A DNA stretch of 64,000 bases from Adiantum capillus-veneris (GCA_014529385.2 CM043959.1:57020753-57084752); one strand, 5' to 3'; positions 33,825-47,914 are shown, numbered from the stretch's first letter. Numbers and translations are program-made. Notes: generated from the sequence alone by a model not told the origin.

Positions 33825-34431
33825 TTAAGTACTGCAGACATGTGTACGTGTGGACGTCTAGAGAGAGGTAGTGCCACATCAAACAAAAAAGAAAAAGACG
33901 GCGCAACTGTAATTTGTAATCATTGCATGCTAGGAAAAAAAAATTTGTGGGTCTCGTGAGTGGCATGGGTAGAGGACAGCAGAGGTGGATGCGAAGTGCC
34001 ACCCTCAAGGGTTGACAACTGCCAGGTTTGCTTGCCTGATTTGGAGGGTCTACCTTGTGTAATTAAAATAAAAGGTTGCTTTTCTATGGGGTGCTTTCCT
34101 TTGCTATTGAATAATTGGTCACGCCACTTCTTTTCTTGTATGACACTGCTCGGTGTGAGCCAACCACCCTTCGACACTTTTGTAGTGGTACATCAATGTC
34201 CATCGACTCCTTGGTTGTCCCCCAACGTCCTGTGTGATCTCCCTTTTCTACTTTGCAACAATTATGTGTGGAATGGTTATTCCATCTCCTGCTTGAGGAG
34301 CAGGTCTCAAGTTCAAACCTCATTGAAGATATCCTTCCTATGACATAGCACCTCCAATTCTTCTCCTACTACTCTTCTTCCTCGTCTGCTATACACATCC
34401 TATGATGATATTTATCGTGCTTAATAATATA
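33177..34431. other. TE-3 internal continuation, non-coding
   Basis: Contains two (GA)n tracts (about 33307-33338 and 33792-33821). Frames on both strands lack domains. A tRNA-like 'caagttcaaacct' near 34308-34320 is noted but no full SINE could be drawn. I see no gene. Confidence 0.5.
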
Positions 34432-34563
34432 TCTATACTATAATTAAAGGGGGAGGGAGCTGCTTGCCACCTGGCGAGCTTAGCATGATCCAGTGCACCT
34501 TGCGGCCTGCACATGAAACAACAAGGTCCAGACGAGTGTTTGCTCTGCAACTCTGCGCTCGTG

Positions 34564-34639
<76 letters not shown>
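34564..34639 (+). repeat. (GATA)n then (GA)n
   Basis: Ten or so GATA units grade into GA dinucleotides. In Hel-3 the same position (about 63828-63885) has only the dinucleotide, so GATA arose within the GA tract or replaced it. Confidence 0.95.
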
Positions 34640-34642
<3 letters not shown>

Positions 34643-34844
34643 TTCTTTCAAGATTGTTGATGGCCGTCAGCCTGTCGGACCTGCTTAAGTTACAACTTTA
34701 AGGAGCGGCGCATGTGCTTGATCTCCTAGATTCGAGTTCAAGAACTACAATTTTTTTTTGCGGAGCTTGCACGGCCATAGCATGCTCGAGCTCCTAAACA
34801 CGCTCCTTTTCTTGCTATTGTAAACAAGCTCAAAGCGTCCACCT

Positions 34845-34848
<4 letters not shown>

Positions 34849-34907
<59 letters not shown>
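34849..34907 (+). repeat. (GA)n microsatellite
   Basis: GA tract between the Helitron subterminal region and the AT-rich block. The inverted copy in Hel-3 has (CT)n at 58106-58156 at the same junction. Confidence 0.96.
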
Positions 34908-34908
<1 letters not shown>

Positions 34909-35580
34909 AACCCTTTCATTTTTGGGGAAATTACCAAAATACCCCTCTAATATATCCCTCAAATTTCAAAAACTCCCAAAATATCCTCAATATTTTGTCA
35001 TAAATTCCCAAACTGCCCTTCAGATTTTCCAAGATTCCCAAAATACCCCTGGTCTTGAGATTAAATTTCTCTGAAGATAATTTTTTTGAAAAATATAGAA
35101 TAAAAACTTGAAAAAAATAGCATGCAGGAGACGTGGAAGCAACACCATAGGAGCGGCTATGAGTAGCTGACAAACAGCACACGTAGAGTTGGGCAATGCC
35201 GGTGAAGAGGCGGAGGGGTTTTGACGTGAAGAAGTAAGAGGATGCTGTGAGGCTCTATGCATGCGAGGTAGGTTGGGGACTAACTATATGGAGCTGAGGA
35301 AGTAGTAACGCAATGGGCCGGGTGGATCTCAATGAACTGTCCCCAACTCTCCAAGTCCCGAGGGCAGACTCAACCACAACTTGGCGATCGCTATCTCTAA
35401 CTCATACATGCCTGCTCCATTTCTCTCTCTTTCTTCAACCTTCATGCACAAGACATGAGCCAGGGCGCTTTGATTTCCCACTCATTTTGACAACCACGAT
35501 CCATACACGATTTCTTTTCTTGAATGGGGGTGATCAAGGACGTGAGCTTGGATTCGATATTTGCTTAGGGTTCACTTGCA
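34908..35580 (+). repeat. Helitron internal block, inverted copy at 57460-58105
   Basis: From 'caaccctttcatttttgggg' to about 'gcttagg' this block reappears as reverse complement in Hel-3, with substitutions and small indels. Its first 150 bp, rich in 'ccaaaatacccc', also recur in Hel-1. No frame is conserved between copies, so it is non-coding. Confidence 0.85.
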
Positions 35581-35599
35581 TGTAGTTAGCAGGAGCTAG

Positions 35600-36105
35600 C
35601 CTGGATAGTGTTTGGAAAAAATGTGTCTGTGCTTAATATCGTGCCGTTTTCAATTTCAAAATAGCCGATTGAGGTTAAGAGGAAAATAAAAAATTCCACA
35701 CCAAAATTAGAGAAACATAGTGTAAAAACCCGCAAAATAAACCTAGTTTTCTAAAATTTTGTGTTGGCAAATTCAAGGAAAGGAATTGAGTATGTTTGAA
35801 AAAATGATTTTTCCCTAGCACTATAAAGGGAGGAAGTGAAATCAAGCGTGTGTGTGTGTGTAGATGGGAATCACAAGACGTGCATGCATGCTCGTGTAGG
35901 ATATAAACGCCTTCCAAAGTTCTCACATTCCATGGAGGCACTGGGACTACCTCTGTTAAGTAAAAACACCTGTTGTTACCTTGGTTGGAGACCCGGAGTT
36001 ACATTGGATAGCCAATTTCATAGGCATTATTTTACTCTTGGAGCAAAGGGATTTCACCCCCCCCCCCCCCCCCCCTACGTGCGACACGTGGCACTCTTGG
36101 TTAAC

Positions 36106-36106
<1 letters not shown>
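35600..36106 (+). repeat. Helitron internal block, inverted copy at 49713-50160
   Basis: Matches the reverse complement of 49713-50160 over most of its length, including 'catgcatgctcgtgtagg', 'aattcaaggaaaggaatt' and a poly(C) run (36058-36074) opposite the poly(G) at 49742-49753. It ends exactly at a (GA)n tract in both copies. Confidence 0.85.

Positions 36107-36164
<58 letters not shown>
36107..36164 (+). repeat. (GA)n joining Helitron block to LINE 3' end
   Basis: The tract reads as (TC)n on the LINE strand and directly follows GATAATAAAA, the LINE 3' end. The same end-to-tract junction occurs at 44662. Confidence 0.95.
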
Positions 36165-36168
<4 letters not shown>

Positions 36169-37620
36169 ATTATCATCCTCGGAGGTCAAATATGACCTAT
36201 GGGACCAAATTTACATGTGATGTAGTATGTGTATGACTGATGAGTGACTCTCGATGCTCCAAAATTGTGCTAATGAGAGTCTCAATGGAGAGGCCACAAT
36301 GTGGCTGGGAGAGGAAAGTGTGTAGGTATAAGCTATGGCTGAAAATGTGAGAGAAGAAAGTTAGAATGTTCCAAAAGCTGATCACTCGAGTAGTGTGTGG
36401 TGCTCAGAGTCTCGAGCTTGCAGTGACCATAATGTGCACAGTCGATTTGACTCTTCTCCATTGCCCCAACGCCCTGTCTCGCATCAAAGGAAATGGGAGC
36501 TAACCCGAATGGTTGCGATAGTGTGTATCGCCGACATGGGGATAGTCTCAAGCATGTAAGTGTGAGTATGGTTTCCTCTTTCAGTGAAGAATATGGTTTT
36601 GTAGTTGGGGGCAATATGGGTGGTGTAATGTAAAGCGTGACCCACCGGATTTCTCCCAAGCCATAATACATTGGCATTGTAGAAAAGCTTCATTCACTTG
36701 GGAGTCAATTGAAGCATCATGTAGCAAGTGTAATGCATCCCATCTCTCAAACCACTTCTTTATGTCTTGCATCCATCCCATGCTCAAGATCTTGCTTTTG
36801 TGTGTCTTTTGAACTTTTTTGCTTGCTTCCCATGCAATTGTAGGAAGTCGATGTGAGGGGTTTTGATGCATCTTTATCATGTACTCCACAACCCTTTCCA
36901 TGTCCATAACCTCCATTGGAAGAGATCCTGAATCAAGAAGAAGGAGCATATATGGTGTTTGTGTCTTAACTTGGAGAAAGTTTGTAAGAAAACCCTTTTG
37001 GACATTCTCAAACTCTTTCCAAGTAGACTTTGAGATTCTCCCGCCCCACACTTCAACTCCATAAAGAAGAACAGGTGTCACCAATGCATTAAAAAGATAC
37101 TTCTTGAGAACCCAACACTTGATGTTTCCCGCATTACACATGTTCAAATTCATAATATGCTCTCTTTCTCACTTGCAAACAACGCATAGAACATTCATGC
37201 CACTTGTGATTGGACAAAACCTCAAGGCCAAGGTACTTAAAGCTCTCCAACTTCAAGTGTCTCATTGTTATACACAATGCATGGCTTCTCCTTATGGTTG
37301 GTTTTCACAAGCATAACCTTTGTTTTGGATTCATTCACAATCAGCCCACTATGAAAGTAAAAGTTTTCAAGGACAACAATAAGCTTTTGTGCATCTTCTA
37401 AAGTTTGTGCTAGAAGCACTACATCATCTGCATATAACAAATGCATGATTACCGCATTGCAAATAGTGACCTCTTCAATGCCTTCTTCTTGCATAAAGTC
37501 AAGTACCATTTGTTCCAATTGATCGATGCATAGACCAAAGAGAGTTGGTGACAACGAACATCGTTGTTTAACCCCAATAGTGCTTACAAGAATTTCTAAA
37601 ATTTCTCTTCCCATACGCAA
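36165..37620 (-). pseudogene. LINE copy 1, 5'-truncated ORF2 (RT and C-terminal region)
   Basis: Minus-strand remnant of a non-LTR retrotransposon. From 37620 leftwards: RT motif GVKQRCSLSPTLFGLCIDQLEQ, then LLYADDVVLL, an intact RT active site, then the thumb and a C-terminal region (YLFNALVTPVLLYGVEVWGG, about 37060-37110; MQDIKKWFERWDALHLLHDA, about 36700-36770) and 3' UTR. Homology to 44663-45960 is strong along the whole length. The 5' end is cut at a (GT)n tract at 37621. Frameshifts lie near 37150-37240 and about 36660. It lies inside Hel-2 in the orientation opposite to the Helitron. Confidence 0.85.
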
Positions 37621-37663
37621 TTGTGTGTGTGTGTGTGTGTGTGCGTGTGTGCGTGTGTGTGAG

Positions 37664-37756
<93 letters not shown>
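37621..37756 (+). repeat. (GT)n with interruptions, then (GA)n
   Basis: GT repeat with GC and GA interruptions, followed by a GA tract. It truncates the LINE at its 5' side. Apparent reading frames running through it fuse RT to Ser-Leu and His-Thr runs and are artefacts. Confidence 0.95.
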
Positions 37757-37759
<3 letters not shown>

Positions 37760-37997
37760 GGTCTTGTTGCATGGATGAGGGGCCTCTTATGAAGGCAATC
37801 AAGCCTCATGCCTTTATTATCTGCACCTCGCCTTGAGACCCTTGCACCCCCGGTACTAAACTTATCTCTCTCTCTTCCCTTGGTTCTCATGGCAGGGAAC
37901 ACTTCAATTCCTTGATATGGAGAGAAATATAGATAGATAGATAGATAGGTAGATAGATAGATAGATAGAGAGAGAAGGAGAGATAGAGATAGAGATA

Positions 37998-38062
<65 letters not shown>
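37757..38062 (+). repeat. Approx. 100-bp module plus (GATA)n/(GA)n
   Basis: 37757-37860 ('ggtcttgttgcatggatgagg...') is homologous to 48632-48725, where it likewise follows (GA)n next to a LINE 5' side. 37921-38062 is a mixed GATA and GA tract. Confidence 0.82.
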
Positions 38063-38065
<3 letters not shown>

Positions 38066-38283
38066 TGGCCCTGCTGCATGGATGACGGGCAATGCAAAAC
38101 CCGTCGAGGCTAAGGTTCACACCACCATGACTGAGAGATAGCTATAGGTGCTCTTGGTAGCACACATTAAAGGCGGGTGTGTCTCTACAAATGTTCTCTA
38201 TGTCACATTGTTGTGGTGCTACCTATGCCTGTGCTAGCGTACACTGCATCCACAAGGGTTAGCATGGTAGACGTTGTGCAACG

Positions 38284-38284
<1 letters not shown>
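38063..38284 (+). repeat. R230 module, copy a
   Basis: Unit from 'agtggccctgctgcatggatg' to 'gttgtgcaacggt', containing 'tgctcttggtagcacacattaaagg'. Related copies lie at 38361-38605, 44225-44470 (reverse) and 48945-49180 (reverse). All have a GA/TC tract on the 'catggatgacggg' side. Confidence 0.9.

Positions 38285-38360
<76 letters not shown>
38285..38360 (+). repeat. (GA)n between R230 copies
   Basis: GA tract separating two directly repeated R230 modules. Confidence 0.97.
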
Positions 38361-38362
<2 letters not shown>

Positions 38363-38618
38363 CAGCCTTACTGCATGGATGACGGGCAGTGCAAAACCTG
38401 ACGAGGCTAAGGTTCTCACCACCATGGCTGAGAGAGAGCTGTAGGTGCTCTTGGTAGCACACATTAAAGGCAGGTGTGTCCCTGCAGATGTTCTCTATGT
38501 CACGCGGCATGGTGCTACCTATGCTTGTGCTTGCATTCTCTAAGTGTACACTGTGTCCACAAGGATTATCATGTTAGACGTCGTGCAATGGTACGGGCTA
38601 TTTTGCATGAGGCTTGAG

Positions 38619-38620
<2 letters not shown>
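38361..38620 (+). repeat. R230 module, copy b, and Helitron 3' subterminal sequence
   Basis: Second direct R230 copy, continuing into 'gcttgagggt', the sequence that in Hel-3 precedes the terminal hairpin. This places R230 as the natural 3' subterminal part of the Helitron and copy a as a duplicate. Confidence 0.85.

Positions 38621-38657
<37 letters not shown>
38621..38657 (+). repeat. (TA)n microsatellite replacing Hel-2 3' terminus
   Basis: TA repeat standing where the GC-rich hairpin and CTAG end should be. Confidence 0.9.
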
Positions 38658-38666
<9 letters not shown>

Positions 38667-38809
38667 AATTAATGCAAGATTAACGCCATATTTTCTTGAA
38701 AAAGATAACATAAAATAAGAACATAGAATTATAAAATATGAAAACGAGAAAAAAACAAGAGCACTTAGCTTTTGGTTATCCGACTCTGCAATCTCTAGAG
38801 CGTAGCCTC

Positions 38810-38822
38810 AACTCTGATACCA
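38810..38822 (-). other. TE-3 primer-binding site, initiator Met tRNA type
   Basis: TGGTATCAGAGTT on the minus strand, one base inside the right LTR. It defines TE-3 orientation and LTR edge. Confidence 0.88.
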
Positions 38823-38823
38823 T

Positions 38824-39248
38824 TGCTACAAACGGATGTGTATAAAGCCCTGTAAAATACCAAAATAACACACTGCAAGCCATAAACAAACAAATTTGCA
38901 TACCTGGCACATCTTATAATGCATATGCAATTCCGTACACGAACAGAGAGAGACAGAGAGCGGGAGAGAGAGAAAGAAAGCGTGCATGTGTACCTCCTAG
39001 AGTGGACTGCTACGCCGGCACGACGAGAGGAGAAGTGAGGGTGAAGAAGAATGACACAGGTGCTAGGTGCAATCTCCCCCCGTGCACGAGCGACCATTCC
39101 CCTGTTGCACGTATTTACTTTATAGATTTCTTGAATGGTTAAAATGAGTACAAACTGGTCGGCCGGTCATAAATGGCCAAAGCTCATAAAGAGAATTTGA
39201 ATAATAATATGTACATTAAATGTATATTTGTTCACATAGACCTAGATC
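38824..39248 (-). mobile_element. TE-3 5' LTR, left part, split by TE-4
   Basis: Homologous to 27915-28335. It is interrupted at 39248 by TE-4 and resumes at 43318-43376, where 'ggtcaaaccttttcc' continues the LTR order of 28331-28346. Confidence 0.85.
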
Positions 39249-40167
39249 TGTTGGGGGTCCCATCGTTGCAATAGCTCCAATGACCAACAAAATTATCAAT
39301 CCGGAGGGATGAGCTATCCGGCTAGGGCATGGAAACACTCACACGGTTAGTGAGCTAATCATGGCAACACAAATGGTTAACTCTAAGAGGTGAGCTTCTC
39401 GGCCTATGGAGGAGATAAGCCGCAATGAAGGGCAATCTTCATATCCACTTCTCTTCACCTCTAATCAACCCAATCACATACACTACGATTGCAAGACGCA
39501 CACAACACTAATCCTATCATGCAACACACTAATCGCAAGCACACACACATAGATCTATCGAGCACCACACTCCAATCAAACCTACATGCACACACAAGCA
39601 AAAGAGGGCAATCACACAAGATTAGAGAGGGATTAGCCACTAATTAGTTAAGATCTAGTTAATCTAAGCATCATAGGCAATCATAAGAAGTAAGAGAGAG
39701 ACATAGTGAGAGAGAATGAATCATTGATTAGTGTTAATCAAGTCTCATGAGCAAGGAGAATCTCGAGGACTCCATAGCCACACACCTCAAGGGCTTTCAC
39801 CAAAGAGTGCTCTCAACAAATGACTTGAGAACCCTAATTTCTTTTACACATTGCCTTATATACCTAGGTTAAAAATATGCAATGTCTGGGCGCCCAAGGC
39901 CTTTAGGGCTCACCACTTACTGAATCTGCAACCTAGGCATAGTAAGTGACCTATTCTTTACAACTTGGAGCTCCCATTGAGCCCGTAACACATTAAATTA
40001 TTACAATGTCTTGAGGTAATACGAGAATTTACAATACGTGACCATTTTGGAAAACGTGGAAAATGTGTAACTCCAATCTTTATTGCTTCTTTGCATTCAT
40101 CTTTGATGTGCATCGTATGTCTTCGGTCTTTAGCAGCTTCTGTTAACTGACGTTGACTCAGTTAATT
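39249..40167 (-). mobile_element. TE-4 3' LTR
   Basis: About 919 bp, highly similar to 42388-43312. A TATATAAGG (minus strand, near 39862-39872) is a likely TATA box, also present near 42998-43008 in the other LTR. The inner end reads 'gttaatt' where the other copy has 'gttaaca'. Confidence 0.85.
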
Positions 40168-40460
40168 GTGCTTCTCTGTGACTCGTGAGGAGGTTGACAG
40201 CGAGGCCTGATTTTTGGATACTGGCAGCGCCGTTAGCGCACAGTAGGAGGCGAGGGAGGACACCGTCACAGCACCTTGGCAGGGCCGGTGGGTAGTCAGC
40301 GCGAGTGGGGTCTAGCGTTAGTGCAGGGCCGGACAAGGCACTCACCGTGAGCATTGGGGACCAGGGTGCACGTGCGGAATCCAAGGCCTACGACGTGCTA
40401 TAGGTGGGGGGGTACACGACAAGGCACAAGGGGGGTTAGAGTAAGAAAGTGAGAGGGAGT

Positions 40461-40551
<91 letters not shown>

Positions 40552-42387
40552 AGACAAGAGAGAGGGTTAGAGGGGGGTCACGCTGGGAGTGAGGGAGGGA
40601 AGAGAGAGAGAATAAGACAAGGAGAGAAAGTGAAAGAGAGAGTGTGAGAGTTAAGAGAGAGATTAAGAGGGGAGAATAGGTTTAAGAGAGAGTGTGTGAT
40701 GGGTGGTGTTCACCCGAAGAGAAGAAGAAGAAGAGAATTTTACAGTCGAAGGAAACTATTGCAAAAAAATCCGTAAAGATCTCCATCGACGACCAATTTT
40801 TTGCGTCGCAAGGCACGATACTGAAGCCCGAAACCCGCTTCCTTTTATTTTTTATTTATTATTTACTTTCAAATTTCTACAAAATGCCAAAAATAGATCG
40901 AAAATTAGTCGAAAACTCCAAAAATCACCAAAAAATCCCAAAATTTTCCATAAAAGTCCAAAATTCCCGAAAAATTCTAGGAATCTTAGAAAATAATCAT
41001 AATTCACAATCGAGCATTTCTAACACGCAAAAACACACCAAAAATAGCAGATTTTACCGAAAATGCCAGTCTCGACAAACTTGTCCGCCCGGCCCCCGAA
41101 AATAGTAAAGCGCTCAAAACTCGACCATGGAGGCCACGAATGTGAACAAAATGATGCCATAAGTTCGCACACACAAAATAGTTCGTAAAGATCGCAAAAT
41201 CAAATTTTTATGGAAAGATCCAAAAATTAGCAAAAAATTACCAAAAATTATCCGAAAAATAGCCAAAACATTTCTACAAATTCTCCACACATTGGGGAAT
41301 AGTGCAGCCAAATAAAAGTTGCCAAAATTACATCAATTCCATTGTCAACAATTTTATCAATAAAATCAAGACTAGCAATTAAACCGGCAAAATTAACGAC
41401 AAAATTAGGTAAAAATTGACGCAATTAGAGTGTGTAAATCCCTGTTTTGAGCACAAAAATGAAGCATTTAATCATTACACACATCAATCATGCAATCAAA
41501 ACATTGAATTAACCATGCAAATTAAACACTCTTTTAGGCACACACACACAAGAAAATTGGCTGTTTTTACCAATCTTTAGGTGCGCAGACAAAAGGGTTA
41601 AATTTGTCGGATTTGCAATGTGACTTCACAAATCATTAGTTGGGCATAAGCACAACACACATCGATCATCAGAATTGAAAAATCATAACACACACATTGA
41701 TTTTTAGGTGCTCAAACATGGGCAAAATAGTGCACACACCTAAAATTAGCATACACACACTCAATTACAATGCACACACACTTAAAATTGACCATCAAAG
41801 CATGCAATTAACTCAATTAGGCACTCAATTAGAAACCTACAATGATCAATTAGCAATTGAAACTTATCAAATTCATGCACCACCAACTCTTAATAATTTT
41901 GGCATTACGATGGCGTGAAAATGAATAATCGCAAAATTTTCAATCCCTGACATCACATTGCATTGCATCAACATAGCATAGCATTACATTGCATCACATT
42001 ACATTGCATCACATTATATTGCATCATGGTGGGATTTCTACACAATTCTACACATCTCTAGATTCTAGGGAGGTTGAGAATACCACCTTCATTACCTTTC
42101 ATGAAGATCAATTGAATGCTCTAATCCTTCATAGCACATTAGTAAATTAACAAAAACTAGTCAAATTAGAAAGGGGTTAGTGAGAAATTAGAGTGTGTAA
42201 ATACACAATTGGCAAGATATGGTCACACATTAGGAAATTATGAACACAATGCTTCATGCACACACATTCAAAATCGACAAAAACATAAACACACAAGTGA
42301 AATTAGGAGTGAAATTAGTGAGGGAACGCATTCGATTATGCCACAATTACACTAGCGTAGGCCATCCTCGCCGGTAGCGGCGTCAAA
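40168..42387 (-). other. TE-4 internal region, non-coding
   Basis: Holds a GC-rich block (40200-40440), (GA)n at 40459-40548 with further impure GA to about 40700, and AT-rich sequence to 42380. Frames of up to 137 codons (40692-41105) have no domain and unusual composition, so I do not call genes. Its minus-strand PBS-like TGACGCCGCTACCGGCGA is at 42368-42385. Confidence 0.6.
42368..42385 (-). other. TE-4 primer-binding site, tRNA-Asp-like
   Basis: Fourteen of 18 positions agree with the complement of plant tRNA-Asp 3' end as remembered. It is offset two bases from the LTR. It resembles that of TE-2, hinting that the two use the same class of primer. Confidence 0.45.
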
Positions 42388-43312
42388 TGTTGGGGGTCCT
42401 ATTGTTGCAAATAATTAAAAATGACCAACAAAATTATCAATCCGGAGGGATGAGCTACCCGGCTAGGGCATGGAAACACTCACACGGTTAGTGAGATAAT
42501 TGTGGAAACACAAATGGTTAACTCCACGAGGTGAGCTTCTCAGCCTATGGAGGAGCTAAGCCGCAATGAAGGGAAATCTCCATATCCACTTATCTTCACC
42601 TCTAATCAACCCAATCACACACATTACGATTGCAAGACACACACAACACTAATCCTATCATGCAACACACTAATGGCAAGCACACACACATAGATCTATC
42701 GAGCACCACACTCCAATCAAACCTACATGCACACACAAGAAAAAGAGGGAAATCATACAAGATTAGAGAGGGATTAACCACTAATTAGTTAAGATCTAGT
42801 TAATCTAAGCATCATAGGCAATCATAAGAAGTAGGAGAGAGGCATAGTGAGACAGAATAAATCATTGATTAGTGTTAATCAAGTCTCATGAGCAAGGAGA
42901 AGCTCGAGGACTCCATAGCCACACACCTCAAGAGCTCTCACCAAAGAGTGCTCTCAACAAATGACTTGAGAACCCTAATTTCTTTTACACACTGCCTTAT
43001 ATACCTAGGTTAAAAATATGCAATGTCTGGGCGCCCAAGGCCTTTAGGGCTCACCACTTACTGAATCTACAACCTAGGTACAGTAATGATCTATTCTTTA
43101 CAACTTGGAACTCCCATTGATCCTGTAACACATTAAAATATTACAATGGCTTGAAATAATACGGGAATTTACAATACGTGACCATTTTGAAAAAATGTGG
43201 AAAATGTGTAACTCCAATCTTTACTGCTTCTTTGCATTCATTTTTTATGTGCATTCATATGTCTTCGGTCTTTAGTAGCTTCTGTTAATAACTAACGTTG
43301 ACTCAGTTAACA
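42388..43312 (-). mobile_element. TE-4 5' LTR
   Basis: 925 bp, TGTTGGGGGTCC to GTTAACA. Confidence 0.85.
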
Positions 43313-43317
43313 AGACC

Positions 43318-43376
43318 GGTCAAACCTTTTCCACTTTTCAACTATAATAAATAGTAAAAATATAAATTCCGTTACA
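43318..43376 (-). mobile_element. TE-3 5' LTR, right part
   Basis: Last 59 bp of the TE-3 LTR ending TTACA, followed by the ACTTA target duplication at 43377-43381. Confidence 0.85.
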
Positions 43377-43381
43377 ACTTA

Positions 43382-44173
43382 AGCCATTATACTCGAGTCA
43401 TGATGTGGGTTTTGTATCTTGGAATGTTCTATGGAGGTCATTGTATCTAAGGACTTTTTATAATGTCATGGCTCCAGCATGGCTAATCGATGTAATTTTT
43501 TGGTTTTGTTAATTTACTCTACTCACCATTGTGAGTTTTGCAAAAGAAAAAAGAAAACCAAGTGCCCAGGATCCTACACGTTTGGATTCAGAGTACACAC
43601 CCTATTTGTAACCTTTTGACCTCCTATAGCAAGTTCAAAAGTCGTTTGTATAATGTGGGGTGTTTTTTTTTTTTTTTTGGGGGTGGGGGGGGGGGTGGGG
43701 TGGTGGTGGTGTGTGTGTGTGGGTTGTGGTGTTGGTGAAGCACCCCTAAATTTTTTGGGAGAAAATTTAGGTAGAGTCCCTCCACAAATCTCCATATTCA
43801 TAGAGGGCATATAGGGTTTGTCTTATTTTTTTAGAGGGCCCCTAAAACCACCTTTAGAGGGTCTATGGGGAAGCCCTCTAAGCCACTAAAACAGAGGTCT
43901 CTACTATGGGCATTATCTGCTTTCATTTATCCCCCCCACCCCCCCCGCCAAAAAAAAAAAAACAAAAAAAACCCAATACCTTGCACTTGGTCCTTTCAGT
44001 GGCAATGATCATCTTGGACTAGTGCTACTCTTGTCTTTCGCAAGCACCCTCATCTAGCCATGTTACAGGTTTCACCCATGATTACCCTTCCTACCTCCTA
44101 ATGCCCGCCACCTGGCCCCTCCTTTTAGTTTGTTGTTTCATTCTAGCAAAGGTATCTTCCTAATTCATTCTAA
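43382..44173. other. Non-coding interval with low-complexity runs
   Basis: 43385-43560 resembles 3850-4030. 43658-43720 is poly(T) followed by G/GT-rich sequence; 43931-43972 is poly(C) followed by poly(A). No gene is seen. Confidence 0.55.
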
Positions 44174-44201
44174 CTAGTAAAACGGTGCCGCCTTTGGCGG
44201 C
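44174..44201 (-). other. Helitron 3' hairpin and CTAG end (Hel-3)
   Basis: GCCGCC/GGCGGC arms with a short loop (44187-44201), then a 9-base spacer and CTAG, with the host T following. It matches the Hel-1 end at 3694-3724. Confidence 0.78.
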
Positions 44202-44224
44202 GGCATGGCCCCTCTTACCCTCAA

Positions 44225-44470
44225 GCCTTGTGTAGAAGAGCCTGTACCATTGCACGATGTCTATCATGCTAGCCATTGTGGACACAATGTACGCTTAGAG
44301 AACGCAAGCACATGCATAGGTAGCACATGGAAGCATGACATAGAGAACATCTGCAGAGACACACCCGCCTTTAATGTGTGCTACCAAGAGCACCTACAAA
44401 TCTCACTTAGCCATGGTGGTAAGAACCTTAGCCTTGTCGGGTTTTGTACTGCTCGTCATCCATGCAGCAA
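44225..44470 (-). repeat. R230 module, copy c
   Basis: Reverse-complement copy of 38361-38605, directly preceding the Hel-3 hairpin, flanked on the right by (CT)n (about 44479-44511). Confidence 0.9.
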
Positions 44471-44475
44471 GGCTA

Positions 44476-44515
<40 letters not shown>

Positions 44516-44552
44516 TCGATTGAATGAAGTCTTCCCTACCATGAGAATCAAG

Positions 44553-46869
<2,317 letters not shown>

Positions 46870-47908
46870 TTATAACAAAGCATTCTTAATTTCTTTGGCA
46901 CAAGAACAAATAACTTTCTTGAAAGCTTCCCATTTAGTTTCCAAAGGTGCATCATATTGAAGCTTCTTCATCCATAATTTTTGCTCGACTATTTCAATGT
47001 ACATTGGTGTCCGTTTGAAATTCATACATAGTGATAATTTCTCTTTCCTTTGGCTGAGATTATCATGCTTAATTGCTTCTCCACATGAAAGGTCAATACA
47101 TAAGGTGCGATGGTCAGATTCAGGGTCCATTGGCCAAACATAAAACTCTTTATACGATACATGATGGCTTCGGAGAGTAGCGCATAATCAATCACACTAT
47201 CCCCATTATGTCTCCTACATGTAAACCCATTGGTTCCACTCCACAAAGATACACCATTGGCAATGAGCATACCCATGCTATTACACATACATGTAAAAGT
47301 AACTTTCTATAGTGATCCGGCTCTTTCTTATCCATTGAAGAACGATCATACAAGTGAACTTCCTCCAACTCCCTTGAAATGTATGGCATATCAAATTGTT
47401 GAGTATCATGTTGCAATGTTTTTGTGCGAGCATTCATATCCCCAAATACAATAACATCACATTTACCTTTGAAATAAGCAATGTGCTCTTCTAAATCAAA
47501 AAATGGCTGATCTCTATCCATGCAAGCATAAAAGGGGGAATCATGATGAGGAATGTAGCAACTGGCTACAAAAATGGGTGCTCTTTTTGGTGTTATAATT
47601 TTCAGCCATACATAACATTTGTACTTGTCATCTTTCATAATTGATACAAAATCATACAATCCTTTTTTAACCATTAATGCTATCCCTCCTTGTCCTCTTT
47701 GTTGCTTAATATTCTTTGACCACATCAATGAATGTACATTGTAATTCTCCAAGCCGTTAATCCTTTGTGTATCATGCTCCCAAGTTTCAACAAGAAGTAC
47801 AACATCTGCTTTTCTTGTTAGTTCATTAATGCCAACCCCCGCATTCCATGGGTATCCATTATAATTCCAAAAGCATATTTTCAATTGTAACTCGGTCTCA
47901 TAGGTCAC
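46870..47908 (-). pseudogene. LINE copy 2 ORF2: AP-like endonuclease domain
   Basis: Residues from 47908: KICFWNYNGYPW (position of the catalytic Asn), LLVETW (metal-binding Glu), then GGIALMVKKGL, VASCYIPHH, VIVFGDMNARTK (catalytic Asp/Asn) and, after a break near 47290, VIDYALLSE and finally SDHRTLCIDLS (46870-47130), the terminal SDH motif. This is the apurinic-type endonuclease that nicks target DNA in LINEs. Frame breaks near 47200-47290 and 47130 inactivate it. Its start lies within ten bases of the ORF1 stop. Confidence 0.86.
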
Positions 47909-47914
47909 GCATCC

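Larger units (their letters stand above)
34432..38620 (+). mobile_element. Non-autonomous Helitron, copy Hel-2
   Basis: Begins TCTATACTATAATTAAAGGGGGAGG after an A at 34431, the same 5' end as Hel-1. The 3' region ('gtgcaatggtacgggct...ggcttgagggt', to about 38620) matches the sequence preceding the Hel-3 terminal hairpin, but the hairpin and CTRR end are replaced by (TA)n. It inserted into TE-3 about 200 bp from its primer site. Its body is modular: (GATA)n(GA)n, an AT-rich block, a 35600-36106 block, a LINE fragment in the opposite orientation, and two copies of a 230-bp module, nearly all separated by microsatellites. No RepHel is present. Confidence 0.68.
39249..43312 (-). mobile_element. 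TE-4: short non-coding LTR element nested in the TE-3 LTR
   Basis: LTRs of about 920 bp at 39249-40167 and 42388-43312, starting TGTTGGGGGTCC, right copy ending GTTAACA. Flanks agatc (39244-39248) and agacc (43313-43317) are a 5-bp target duplication with one change. The internal 2.2 kb (40168-42387) has a (GA)n tract, a GC-rich block and a long AT-rich block with no domain in any frame. A tRNA-Asp-like primer site next to the right LTR sets minus orientation. It is non-autonomous. Confidence 0.83.

Noticed and set aside
34250-34345. A further SINE, from 'caagttcaaacct'
   Set aside because: Box-B-like only; no convincing box A, tail or target duplication.
40692-41105. 137-codon frame inside TE-4
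   Set aside because: AT-rich, Lys/Asn-biased, no domain, overlaps another frame of similar composition; likely chance.
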